Below are positions 28,519 through 38,200 of a DNA stretch of 64,000 nt, in pieces. Within the stretch, counting starts at the first letter, position 1. Each line of letters opens with the position of its first letter. The position numbers were made by a program, and so were the translations under genes. Source of the DNA: an uncultured cyanobacterium (GTDB lineage Bacteria; Cyanobacteriota; Cyanobacteriia; Cyanobacteriales; Nostocaceae). Below the pieces are notes generated by a model. That model was not told the origin of the DNA. It was given only the letters and a program-made list of their open reading frames with translations, and made no database searches. Location: positions 55,443 through 119,442 of the forward strand of contig CAIVAU010000096.1 in the NCBI GenBank assembly GCA_903903925.1, read 5' to 3'.

Positions 28519-28719
28519 ATGAGTAATTTGCCAGAAATTGAACGCGCCGTCAGTCAACTATCCGCAGAGGAACTTGCCGCTTCCCGGATCTGGTTTGCAG
28601 AGTTTGATGCAGAGCGATGGGATCGGCAGTTTGAAGAAGATGTAGCAGCAGGTCGGCTTGACGGGCTGGCTGAGTGGGCACTGCAACATCTACGGGAAGG
28701 ACGTTGTACTGACTTGTGA
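28519..28719 (+). CDS. Orphan small antitoxin-like protein
   Basis: A 66-aa protein from ATG 28519 (MSNLPEIERAVSQL). The pattern AxxQLSxEELAxxRxWFxEFDAxxWDRQFEEDVAAGRLDxLAEWAL resembles a widespread cyanobacterial antitoxin family that is normally followed by a RelE/ParE-type toxin. Here the downstream DNA has no toxin frame, only the remains of a Uma2 gene. The frame is open further upstream to 28387, but those residues overlap the endonuclease remnant and are not convincing. Confidence 0.6.
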   Translation: MSNLPEIERAVSQLSAEELAASRIWFAEFDAERWDRQFEEDVAAGRLDGLAEWALQHLREGRCTDL

Positions 28720-28834
28720 GTATCGTGCATCGCCACCCGTTATGAATGAAGGTCAGAAACATCACCATTCCTGCAAGGACAGGGAGAAGATCGCCCCTAC
28801 GAACGGACAATTTATTGGCAACCCCAAACAGCCT

Positions 28835-29008
28835 ACCATCTCAATCTATTCATTGGTTGAGGGTGAGTACCAAGTCACTCAGTTTCAGGATAGTGATGCC
28901 TTACGGCAAGACGCAAAGCGTCTACACATCCAAGCCCCAACCTTCCCAGAGTTAAACTTGACCCCTCAACAGATTTTCATTGCTGGAACTTCAGGAATTA
29001 GGAATTAG
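28835..29008 (+). pseudogene. Uma2-family nuclease C-terminal remnant
   Basis: The translated segment TISIYSLVEGEYQVTQFQ, then APTFPELNLTPQQIFIAGT, ends at 29008 and matches the tail of Uma2-family proteins (...SPxFPELxLTxExIF). Between the two blocks is an inserted palindromic bit (GACGCAAAGCGTC). The catalytic N-terminal part is missing. It is a decayed copy; an intact Uma2 lies at 46707. Confidence 0.5.
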
Positions 29009-29210
29009 AAGTAAAGAGAGTTTTGTGTCTAGCTTTTACGCAAAAACACTATACCTCACTTACCTACAATCTGCTGTATACATCCTGCTAAGGGTGTGCT
29101 TAGCCTTTTTCCGTAATGTCGTGCCAAATTTTAGATCTGAACCAGATTTTCATCTAAAATTGCAACCGCAGATCAAAATTATCTGCGTCCACCAGCGGTT
29201 CAAAATCACA

Positions 29211-30602
29211 ATGGCAAACCTAACCCCTAACTCCAGCTTTAGCTTAACCCTGCGCCTAGAAATTCCCAACCGCATCGGGATGTTAGCAAGCGTGACCCAG
29301 GCGATCGCCACCAGTGGTGGTAATGTCGGTCAAATTGATTTAATTGAACAAACTCGCCACGTTTCAATCCGGGATATCACCGTCGATGCTGCTAGCACAG
29401 ACCACGCTGAGACAATCGTCCAAGCAGTCAAAGCCTTGCCAGATATTAAGGTGCTGAATGTCTATGACCGTACCTTTAATCTGCATCGCGGTGGTAAAAT
29501 TAGCATCGCTAGTAGAATTCCCCTCAAAAGCGTCTCCGACTTAGCCATGGCTTACACGCCAGGAGTCGGAAGAATTTGTAATGCGATCGCCCAAAATCCT
29601 GAAGAAGTTTACAATTTAACCATCAAACAAAACACTGTTGCGATTGTTACCGATGGTAGTGCTGTCTTAGGATTAGGAAATCTTGGGCCAGAAGCAGCTT
29701 TGCCTGTCATGGAAGGCAAAGCAATGCTATTCAAAGAATTTGCTGGGATTGATGCCTTCCCCATCTGTCTTGCTACCCAAGATACAGATCAGATTATCGA
29801 AGCCGTCAAAAACATTGCCCCAGTCTTCGGAGGTGTGAATTTGGAGGATATAGCTGCCCCTCGCTGCTTTGAAATTGAAGCCAGACTGCGGCAAGAATTA
29901 GATATCCCCGTTTTTCATGATGACCAGCATGGCACAGCTATTGTCACCTTAGCAGCGTTGTTTAACAGCCTCAAGGTAGTGCATAAATCAATAGCAGATA
30001 TCCAGATTGTCATCAACGGTGCAGGTGCAGCGGGAATTGCGATCGCCAAACTACTGAAAAAAGCTGGAGCCGAAAAAATCTGGATATGCGATTCTAAAGG
30101 TATTATTTCTACCAGTCGTACCGACCTGACAGAAGAAAAGCGTGAATTTGCCGTCAAAGCGCAGGGTACTCTGGCAGGCGCAATGCCAGGGGTAGATGTA
30201 TTTATTGGCGTCAGCGCACCTGGAGTCTTGACACCAGAAATGGTGCGTTCAATGGCAAAAGACCCGATTATTTTTGCCATGGCAAACCCGATTCCTGAAA
30301 TCCAACCAGAATTAGTGAACGAAGACGTTGCAGTTATCGCCACTGGTCGTAGTGACTACCCAAATCAAATTAATAATGTCCTCGCTTTTCCTGGAGTGTT
30401 TCGTGGTGCTTTAGATTGTCGGGCAGCGACAATTACGACCACAATGTATCTAGAAGCCGCAAACGCGATCGCATCCCTTGTCAAACCCTCAGACCTTGAC
30501 AGGGAACACATCATTCCTTCTGTGTTTGACGAGAGGGTTGTTACCGCTGTTGCAGGTGCTGTACAACATGCAGCACGGCTTGAGGGGATTGCACGGAGGT
30601 AG
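29211..30602 (+). CDS. NAD(P)-dependent malic enzyme with N-terminal ACT domain
   Basis: Oxidative decarboxylation of malate to pyruvate. An ACT regulatory domain spans residues about 8-85 (FSLTLRLEIPNRIGMLASVT), then the malic enzyme N domain with AYTPGVGRICNAI and PVMEGKAMLFKEFAGID, the metal region FHDDQHGTAIVT, and a Rossmann NAD(P) domain INGAGAAGIAIAKLL. I chose ATG 29211 (MANLTPNSS). The open frame runs upstream to 28980 through non-conserved sequence. Length 463 aa fits the ACT-bearing form. The ACT domain suggests allosteric control by a small ligand. Confidence 0.92.
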   Translation: MANLTPNSSFSLTLRLEIPNRIGMLASVTQAIATSGGNVGQIDLIEQTRHVSIRDITVDAASTDHAETIVQAVKALPDIKVLNVYDRTFNLHRGGKISIASRIPLKSVSDLAMAYTPGVGRICNAIAQNPEEVYNLTIKQNTVAIVTDGSAVLGLGNLGPEAALPVMEGKAMLFKEFAGIDAFPICLATQDTDQIIEAVKNIAPVFGGVNLEDIAAPRCFEIEARLRQELDIPVFHDDQHGTAIVTLAALFNSLKVVHKSIADIQIVINGAGAAGIAIAKLLKKAGAEKIWICDSKGIISTSRTDLTEEKREFAVKAQGTLAGAMPGVDVFIGVSAPGVLTPEMVRSMAKDPIIFAMANPIPEIQPELVNEDVAVIATGRSDYPNQINNVLAFPGVFRGALDCRAATITTTMYLEAANAIASLVKPSDLDREHIIPSVFDERVVTAVAGAVQHAARLEGIARR

Positions 30603-30661
30603 GAGTGGGGAGTGTGGGGAGTGTGGGGAGATCAATACCCAATGCCCACTCCCCATCTTTC
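30603..30661. terminator. GGGGAGTGTG stem between convergent genes
   Basis: GGAGTGGGGAGTGTGGGGAG (30602-30621 region) faces CCCACTCCCC (30644-30653) in the 59-bp gap between converging malic-enzyme and creatininase genes. RNA from either side can fold, so it may terminate both. Confidence 0.45.
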
Positions 30662-31411
30662 TTAAGAATCTCCGTTTAAAAACTCTAAATACCCGTTGCT
30701 GAGTTCTTTGACAGCTAATTCATAAAACTGCTTACCATGTTCTGGTGTTGCTAAAGCAGGATTTGATCCCATTCTCCCATCTGGGTACTTTTGGCGAAAG
30801 TTAGCTGCACTATAAATACTATGTCCAGTACCAACGGATGGGGAAAGGGGTGCTTGCTTAATCGCCTCTGGATAAAGATACTGAGTTACGGCTACTTCGC
30901 TGGGGGTAGCATGAGAGCCTTCTTGGTTGCTGTATAATTCTTTTGCCAACTTGTAAACTGAACTGCACATAAACCAGTTTGCTACTTGACATTGAACTTT
31001 TTGTGCATTGGCAAGGTGCAAATCTTCCAGGTGGGCATAGGTCTCTGAGAAAGCAGCTTTGAGTGTAGCGATATTTCCACCGTGTCCGTTAATGAAGTAA
31101 AACTTGGTAAAACCAGCTTTAGCCAAACAGGTGATGTAGTCTCGTATCAACTGAATCATGGTGCTGGGACGCAGGCTAATTGTGCCAGGAAAAGCAGTAT
31201 GATGTAGCGCCATTCCGACATTGATTGTGGGCCCAACTATTGCTTGGGTTGCTTCACCTACACCACGGGCGATCGCTTCCGCAGTAATCGCATCAGTCCC
31301 AATCAATCCTGTTGGGCCATGTTGCTCTGTGGAGCCTATAGGGAGGATAATACCTTGAGAGTGCTGTAGATAAGCTTCAACTTCTTGCCAGGTACTCAGA
31401 TGTAGTAACAT
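30662..31411 (-). CDS. Creatininase family amidohydrolase
   Basis: Metal-dependent amidohydrolase fold (creatininase/MftE/ArfB group). Metal and active-site marks are visible: ILPIGSTEQHGPTGLIGTDA (residues about 22-41), HHTAFPGTISL, and FINGHGGN (about 105-112). I chose ATG 31411 (MLLHLSTWQ); a GTG at 31420 precedes it. Length about 250 aa is standard. The substrate cannot be predicted: the family includes creatininase, formamide hydrolases and peptide-cofactor maturases. Confidence 0.85.
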   Translation of the reverse strand: MLLHLSTWQEVEAYLQHSQGIILPIGSTEQHGPTGLIGTDAITAEAIARGVGEATQAIVGPTINVGMALHHTAFPGTISLRPSTMIQLIRDYITCLAKAGFTKFYFINGHGGNIATLKAAFSETYAHLEDLHLANAQKVQCQVANWFMCSSVYKLAKELYSNQEGSHATPSEVAVTQYLYPEAIKQAPLSPSVGTGHSIYSAANFRQKYPDGRMGSNPALATPEHGKQFYELAVKELSNGYLEFLNGDS

Positions 31412-31499
31412 TTTTATCACTGTTGGTTGTTGGTTGTTAGTTGTTAGTAGAACAGTCAGCAGTCAACAGTCCACAATCAACAATCAACAATTAACATTT

Positions 31500-31865
31500 T
31501 TAGCAGTAAGATTGGATATCTTCACCGCACTGATCTACTAAATAACACAAAGCGCGAAAACGTAAACCTACAAGTTGGTCGTATAGAGGGTTTAGCTTGC
31601 ACATTGGAGGAATGTGAGCTATTTTTCGACCAAATAAAATCACATCTCGCTCAAATGGACATTGCGCCGGAATCATCCTAGCAAGAAATAGCGCCAATTT
31701 ACGATTTTCAATTTCTAAAGAATCGAGCCATTGGCGTAATGGTTGTAGCAAATCAATTTTACGTCGAGTAACTTGATTTTGACCTACTTTCAGATGATTT
31801 TCTAAACTCGGCTTAATATTAATAAAAGCCGACATAACGATACACTGATTGTTAGTTTTTAGCAT
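31500..31865 (-). CDS. Mo-dependent nitrogenase C-terminal family protein
   Basis: Short protein with the cyanobacterial Mo-dependent-nitrogenase C-terminal domain: PLRQWLDSLEIENRKLA (about 43-59), MIPAQCPFERDV with a conserved Cys, HIPPMCKLNPLYDQLVGLRF and a Cys-bearing end CGEDIQSYC. The four conserved Cys suggest metal or Fe-S binding, which is inference. Length is 121 aa; M11 (31835) is another possible start. It is common in nitrogen-fixing filamentous cyanobacteria but is not itself a nitrogenase subunit. Confidence 0.8.
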   Translation of the reverse strand: MLKTNNQCIVMSAFINIKPSLENHLKVGQNQVTRRKIDLLQPLRQWLDSLEIENRKLALFLARMIPAQCPFERDVILFGRKIAHIPPMCKLNPLYDQLVGLRFRALCYLVDQCGEDIQSYC

Positions 31866-32776
31866 GACTGTTCGCAGTTCCTCGTTGAATTAATCAAAAA
31901 TTTTCTGGTTTGTAGAAGGTTTAATTGTGTTTGAATCTAACGTTATCACAACACAATTAAGCAATGTTAGTTAGGAATTTACTTTTATGTAAACCCTTCA
32001 AATGATAGTTATTTAACCTCAGCAGACAGGGGAAAACTGTCCACTTAAATACAAAATAACAAAGAAATTATAAAAATGGTGTTTATAGACTTATTGATTG
32101 CTAATATTTTTCATTGCAATCCCATATATAGAATGTAAATCTTGTATCCTAAAATCAAAAGTACCTTGAGGTGTAGTTTTGCTCCTCCTTAAGCTAGATG
32201 GTAAGGGTTTTAGCCCATAGAGGCAATTGATTTTCCGCTATCTCATTTCACTTAAATGTCATTGATTTTACAAGACAATAGTGCGTATTACTTAATCAAT
32301 AACATAACTTTATTTAATAAGTGTAAGCAAAAATGTCTATTCAATTAATTAATAAAAATGAGACTAAATGACTTCTTATATCTTTTATGATGATCCCCTT
32401 GGAGTATCTGCATTTACTCTGCACTCACGAGATTTTTAAAATTGATCTAACTTACGACTTACGCACTTTACAAATTGACCATTATGTGAGTAGCAAGCTT
32501 TTGTGACAATGATTTCCTTGACTCAATACGGCTAATTTTGCGCTCTTCGTTCCCAACGTCTAAACCTGTAGCTAGCATTTGAGCGGTTGCGGTTAAGCGT
32601 TCTTGGAGTTAAGGACTAAAGTCCTTACTACGAACTTCTCAACCCGTGCACTAGCCTTGAGGTTTTTGCCTTCTGGCATCTCAATAGTTCTCATATTATT
32701 GCATCAGTTGCAAAGTATTTGTATGACGTGAGAAGTTACTTCACCGATGTTAGGAGATACTGTGAGAGAGAAGATT
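31866..32776. other. Gene-poor 0.9-kb region
   Basis: No convincing gene. From 31866 to 32480 the DNA is AT-rich with scattered stops. Between 32500 and 32620 a short minus-strand stretch reads like coding sequence (LTATAQMLATGLDVGNEERK) but has no start or extension; it may be a degraded gene. A dispersed repeat with GACTAAAGTCCTTACTACGA lies at 32615-32640 and recurs near 51975. Confidence 0.5.
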
Positions 32777-32974
32777 ATGTTTGCCGAAGATATGCGAACT
32801 GAAAAAATTAACTTCACGTGTGAGCCAGAGGATAAAGGATATCTAAAAGAGTGGGCTGCTAGAGAAGGACGAACTCTTAGCAACCTAGTAGAGCGAATCG
32901 TTAAAGAAGCAATTCTCGAAGACAGAGTACAAAATGAATCCCCATTAGCGAAAAAAGGCAAAGGAGCAGCATGA
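32777..32974 (+). CDS. Ribbon-helix-helix (CopG-type) small protein
   Basis: Small DNA-binding-type protein, about 65 aa from ATG 32777, which has GAGAG/GAAG bases just upstream; ATG 32747 and ATG 32792 are alternatives. A beta strand (EKINFTCEPE) is followed by two helices (DKGYLKEWAAREG, TLSNLVERIVKEAILED), the ribbon-helix-helix layout seen in antitoxins and plasmid copy regulators. The stop overlaps the next gene's ATG (ATGA, 32971-32974), so the two are translationally coupled and probably act together. Confidence 0.65.
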   Translation: MFAEDMRTEKINFTCEPEDKGYLKEWAAREGRTLSNLVERIVKEAILEDRVQNESPLAKKGKGAA

Positions 32975-33393
32975 CTAACGCACAACCAGAAGACATAACC
33001 GCACGCCTAGACAATATTGATGAGCAATTAGAGCAACTAGGCGATGAAATTGACCTGATTCGCACAATCCAAAACGGTAATAGGCGAGAAATCCGCGCTA
33101 CTAGCCAAACAGCGGCTAGGTTAGAGCAAACATCTACCCGATTAGCTGCGATCGCCCATGACCATCAAATCGCTTTGCGTATCCTGTCCCAGGAAGCTGA
33201 ACGAGATCGCCAGCAAGCTGAGCGAGATCGCCAGCAAGCTGAGCGAGATCGCCAACAAGCTGAGCGAGATCGCCAACAAGTAGCACAAGACCGCCAGCAA
33301 GCAGCGATAGATCGTCAGGTATTCCAAAATGAAATTCAGCGGATTTGGGAATATTTGCGTGATCGTAATGGCGGTAGCAGTTCACCAGCGTGA
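32971..33393 (+). CDS. Coiled-coil protein with AERDRQQ repeats
   Basis: 140-aa hydrophilic protein. The N-terminal 45 residues (TARLDNIDEQLEQLGDEIDL) have a heptad pattern. The centre (about 76-110) carries four exact or near-exact AERDRQQ heptads, then VAQDRQQ and AAIDRQ, encoded by a 21-bp DNA repeat. No enzyme motif and no membrane segment are seen. It is coupled by ATGA to the RHH gene upstream. A structural or toxin-like partner role is possible but unproven; the heptad count may vary between strains. Confidence 0.65.
   Translation: MTNAQPEDITARLDNIDEQLEQLGDEIDLIRTIQNGNRREIRATSQTAARLEQTSTRLAAIAHDHQIALRILSQEAERDRQQAERDRQQAERDRQQAERDRQQVAQDRQQAAIDRQVFQNEIQRIWEYLRDRNGGSSSPA
33196..33300. 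repeat. In-gene 21-bp tandem repeat (about five units)
   Basis: The unit GCTGAGCGAGATCGCCAGCA plus one A is repeated four times (33196-33279), with a diverged fifth (33280-33300). Each unit is one heptad, so gain or loss keeps the frame and only changes coiled-coil length. Confidence 0.85.
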
Positions 33394-33989
33394 ACCATGA
33401 GTAAACATTTCTGACAGCAATTTTCAGGTCATTAGACCACATTCGTAGGGGCGCAAGGCATTGCGCCCTGACAAACGGTGTGGTTCATTTACGGGAACAC
33501 TCAGCTCATGACCGTGCAAAGTATAGATATCCACGATCTGGTAACAGAAAGTAAATTCCAATATTACACACAATAAAATTGTTTAAAGTATAAAAAAAGT
33601 CACATAATAGTCGATTGTTAAACTGAGATTCCATCAACATTCCAAATACGTTTAATTCAACATTATACCATTTAACTTTACAGAATAGATATTCTGAGTT
33701 ATTATTTTTCACAGAAATAAACTAGTTATGTGTAGGATAATTATTTGAATCAAGCAAAAAACTTAATATCAATATGAGATTGAGCCGATATATTGAAAAA
33801 AATTGAGAATGTGATTTATCTTTGTATCTATCCTAAAATGTACGAATTCAGGAGTCAGAATTGTGAAAGAATCGAAAAATAACAGTCGCCGTCTCAGAAG
33901 AGTCAAGACAGATACCAAAAAAAAGATAAATTCTGACTCCTGTCTCCTGACTCCTGAATTCTTACCCTGATTGTATATTGCTAAATACC
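33394..33989. other. Intergenic region with two repeat elements
   Basis: No gene. 33446-33472 is a diverged GTAGGGGCGC palindrome. 33500-33840 is AT-rich with nothing recognisable. 33845-33961 is a small inverted-repeat element: GAATTCAGGAGTCAGAATT at the left faces AATTCTGACTCC...CTCCTGAATTC at the right, with an inner GTCAAGACAGATACC shared with the csm5-cas6 gap. Confidence 0.6.
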
Positions 33990-35150
33990 ATGAGCATAAA
34001 TGAAGTAACTTTCGATCACAAAACCCTAAAAATAGCACAAGTAGCCCCACCATGGTTTTCCGTACCACCAAAGGATTACGGCGGAACAGAAACAGTCATC
34101 AGTCATCTGACTGAAGCGCAAGTAAAGCAAGGTCATAATGTTACTCTTTTTGCATCAGGAGACTCGTTGACAAAAGCAAAACTTAGATATTACGTAGAAA
34201 AATCGCTTTTTCAGCAACAAGTACCCTGGAGTAACCCCACTGAAGCAGAATATCATTTGATCAGCAGCTTTAGAGAAATAGCAAAATCTCCGGAAAAGTA
34301 TGATATTGTCCATACGCATCTTTCATCTGCATCAGATCTGACAGTACTGAAATTGGCATCCCAGCTTGAAATTCCTCATCTATGTACTCTTCACAGCAGA
34401 TTTCCTTTTGATCGAAGAGAAAATCATATAGGTGAAGGAGATAGATACTATTTCAGTTGGGCTGATAAAACTCCGATGATTGCTATCAGTAACAAAGCTA
34501 AAGAAGATGCATTGAAAACATCGAAATTGCCTCTGAATTTCATCGGAGTGATCCCTCATGGTCTACCTGAGTATTCCTTTTTAAAAGGAAATTCTTCGGA
34601 GAGGCAAAACTTAGTCTGGATCGGGAGAATCACTAGAGAAAAAGGGACAAAATCTGCAATTGAGGCAGCAATCAAGGCAAGAAGAAAAATTATTATTGCT
34701 GGAGTTGTTGATACGTATGTCTCTGATACAGCAGAATATTTCTATCAGGAAGTTTTGCCGTTGATAGAAGCTAATCCTGATTATGTCGAATATATAGGTC
34801 GTATAAGTAATGATAAAAAGTTGGAATTATTAAAAAGTGCATATTGCTTTTTGAACCCAATAGAATGGGAAGAGCCTTTTGGTCTTGTTATGATTGAGGC
34901 AATGGCTTGTGGATGTCCTGTCATTTCCTATAATAGGGGAGCTGCTCAAGAGTTAATCAAACCTGGAAAGAACGGAGAATTTGCAGAATCGGTAGAAGAA
35001 ATGGCAGGGATGATTGAAGCTGTAGGGAACAATATTGATCGTGAACAAATGGTTAGAGATACATGGAATAACTACTCTGCTACAAGAATGGCGGAACTTT
35101 ATGAAATCAAATATAGAGAAGTCATTAATCTCTATACTGCTGGGTTGTAA
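33990..35150 (+). CDS. Family 4 glycosyltransferase
   Basis: GT-B fold retaining glycosyltransferase that moves a sugar from a nucleotide donor to an unknown acceptor. The N-terminal domain begins KIAQVAPPWFSVPPKDYGGTE with the GGTE acceptor loop. The C-terminal donor domain has VWIGRITREKGT and the EX7E motif in EEPFGLVMIEAMACGCPVI. I chose ATG 33990; TTG 33978 is also open. Length about 386 aa is standard. The substrate is not predictable; such genes often serve exopolysaccharide or glycolipid synthesis. Confidence 0.87.
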   Translation: MSINEVTFDHKTLKIAQVAPPWFSVPPKDYGGTETVISHLTEAQVKQGHNVTLFASGDSLTKAKLRYYVEKSLFQQQVPWSNPTEAEYHLISSFREIAKSPEKYDIVHTHLSSASDLTVLKLASQLEIPHLCTLHSRFPFDRRENHIGEGDRYYFSWADKTPMIAISNKAKEDALKTSKLPLNFIGVIPHGLPEYSFLKGNSSERQNLVWIGRITREKGTKSAIEAAIKARRKIIIAGVVDTYVSDTAEYFYQEVLPLIEANPDYVEYIGRISNDKKLELLKSAYCFLNPIEWEEPFGLVMIEAMACGCPVISYNRGAAQELIKPGKNGEFAESVEEMAGMIEAVGNNIDREQMVRDTWNNYSATRMAELYEIKYREVINLYTAGL

Positions 35151-35214
35151 ACACGAGAGTTAGGAGTTAGGAATGAAGAGGAGTTTCTTTCATTCATAAC
35201 ATTGAATCAAGTGG

Positions 35215-38200
35215 TTAGGTGATATCTGGAACAGAAGAGAGTATTTTACTTAAAGCATCAATTAAGGTTTGTAGTTGTTGATCTGCTTTGAAAACTGCTA
35301 AGCCTCGGACTGTTACTTTACCGGGGGAGTAAATAAAGCGAGGCTTGAGAGTTTCTGGCAAATTTTGGGCCAAATTTTTCCAAGCAGGTTCCTCCATTGG
35401 TGTTTCTAGGACGATGTGCTGTTTGCTTTCTGGTTTTATCCGGCTAAATCCTAGTTTTTTGGCAAGTTGCTTGAGTTCCATTACCCGCAATAGTTGACTG
35501 GCTGGTTTGGGAATTGTCCCATAGCGATCGCTCCACTCCGCCGCTACCTGCAATAATTCTTCTTGAGATTTAGCTGTAGCAACTGCACGGTATGCACTCA
35601 TCTTCTGATCTAAGTCAGGGATGTAATCTGCGGGAATAAATGCTGTCAGGTTAAGGTCAATCTGGGTATCTTCAACGGAGGGGATTTTTTGTCCTCGGAT
35701 TTCACGGATGGCTTCTTCCAGCATTTCCATGTATAAATCAAAACCTATCGCCTCCATTTGACCTGACTGTTCTGCACCCAGCAGGTTACCTACACCGCGA
35801 ATTTCCATATCCCGCACCGCCAGCTGATAGCCAGAACCCAACTGCGTGAATTCTTGTATTGCTCGTAAGCGCTGCCGTGCCGCATCAGATAGCGATCGCT
35901 GCTTAGGATAAAATAGCCATGCATGGGCTTGAATTCCTGCACGACCGACACGACCGCGTAGTTGGTACAATTGTGACAACCCGAAGCGATGAGCATCTTC
36001 AATCAAGATCGTGTTGACTCTCGGAATATCCAAACCAGATTCAATAATCGTCGTACAGACAAGGATCTCAGCTTCCCCATTACTAAAGGAGAGCATAGTA
36101 GGTTCTAACTCACTTTCGTCCATTTGACCATGGGCGACCACAAACCTTGCACCAGGGATCATTTCCCGCAGACTAGCTGTTGTCTCCTCAATTCCCTCGA
36201 CTCGTGGGACGACATAAAATACTTGTCCGCCCCTATCAAGTTCTTGGCGAATGGCGCTTCTGATTGTTTCCGGGCTTTTTGGTGCAAGATGGGTCTTAAT
36301 CGGACGTCGAGATGGGGGCGGTGTCGTAATCAAACTCATTTCCCGAATCCCGGAAAGAGACATGTAAAGGGTACGGGGAATCGGGGTAGCAGACAGAGTC
36401 AGCACGTCAATTTGAGTTTTCAGGGTTTTTATTTTTTCTTTTTGGTTCACCCCAAACCGCTGTTCTTCATCCACAACCAACATTCCTAACTCACGGAAGA
36501 TCACGCCCTTACCCAAAAGTTGGTGTGTCCCAACAACCACATCTAATTCACCCGTCGCCAGTCGCCTTTGAATATCGCGACGTTCTTCAGCACTGCGGAA
36601 GCGGTTAAGTAACCCGACGTTCACTGGATAGGGAGCAAAGCGTTCTTTCAGAGTGTGGTAGTGTTGCTGAGTCAGAATAGTTGTAGGTGCAAGCAATGCA
36701 ACTTGTTTACCAGCAGTGACAGCTTTGAAGATAGCGCGAATTGCCACTTCTGTTTTACCGAAACCGACATCGCCACAAACCAAACGATCCATTGGGCGAT
36801 CGCTTTCCATATCCCGTTTCACATCTTGCACAGCTTTCAGCTGATCCGTTGTGGGTTGGTAGGGGAACGAGTCTTCTAATTCCTCTTGCCAAGGCATATC
36901 TGGCGGGAAGGCAAAACCTTGTTGTTGCGATCGCGCTGCATACAACTTAAGTAAATCCACCGCCAATTTCTTAATTGCTTTGCGGACTTTACTCTTTGTG
37001 TTTTCCCAAGCTTTACCAGTCATCTTGTTGAGTTCTGGTCCTTTGTCACTGGTTGTCCGCAACCGCGACAAAGCACCTACTTGGTCCGCTGCGACTCGCA
37101 GTAACCCATCAGCATACTGCACCACCAAATATTCACGAGTTTCGTCGTTAATTGTCAGACTTTCTAACTTAACAAATTTACCTACACCGTGGTTTCTGTG
37201 AACCACATAGTCTCCTGGACGCAGCTTGTTAGGGTCAACTTGTTTAGAAGCCGCTTTTCTGCGCTTGCGGATATAACTAGGAGTCGCGAGGGAATGCTGT
37301 CCAAAAAATTCGCGGTCAGTGACCACCACGATCCTGAAAGTAGGTAGGATAAAACCTTCTAGTTCCGCAAGACCAGAATATTTTAGGGCGACTGGTATGT
37401 GATTAATTTGTAACTTATCAATTGCTTGGTAGTCGCGGGGATTGGGGATAAACTGAGCCGGACAATCGTGTTCTTGCAATAAGGACACAGACCGTGAAGG
37501 CTGGGCGGAAATTAACCAGATCGTAAAGTTGCGATCGCGCTCTTGACGCAGTGTTTCCGCAATTTTAGCAAATTGGTGTGGTGTGACTGGCACGGAGCGA
37601 CTCGCGAGGTTAATGCCATTGTTTTCCTCCGCCAGTTCCGATAAGTATATTCTTTTAAATACTTCCGCCCAGTCCGCTAGACATTCATCAAACCAGCGAT
37701 GAACCTTGGGTAGTGTTTGGGGAGTGAAGAATCTCGTAGTAGAGGTCTCACCAGAGGCTGGGGAAGATATTGCTTCACCCACTTCCCATTCTCCACTTTC
37801 CAAAAGTTGCCATTGTTCTTCTGCATTTTCTACCCAGCGATCGCTGTGAGCTGAGCACTGTTCTGGTTCATCAATAGCAATGATGGTATTTTCTGGCAAG
37901 TAGTCTATGAGAGACGCTGGTTGATCAAAAGCTAACCCCAAAAAGCGACGACTACCTTCCAGGAGTGCTGAGTTAGATTCCGACTCAGCATTCAGCGCTT
38001 GGAAATCAGCACTACTTTTAAGTGCTGCCATCACAATTGGAGTAAAGCTGGTGGGCGTTAGCACAATTTTGTCAATTTTGTCAAGAGCAGAACGTTGAGT
38101 TGTTGGGTCAAATTCCCGAATCTGCTCTATTTCATCACCAAACCATTCCAGTCGTACTGGCAACTCACACGAAACTGGGAAGACATCAACAATATCACCG

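Noticed and set aside
32500..32620. Minus-strand coding-like stretch as a gene
   Set aside because: No start, no stop context and no family match; kept only as a note in the intergenic entry.
33134..33442. Minus-strand frame rich in LAGDLAQL repeats
   Set aside because: It is the shadow of the 21-bp repeats in the coiled-coil gene on the plus strand.
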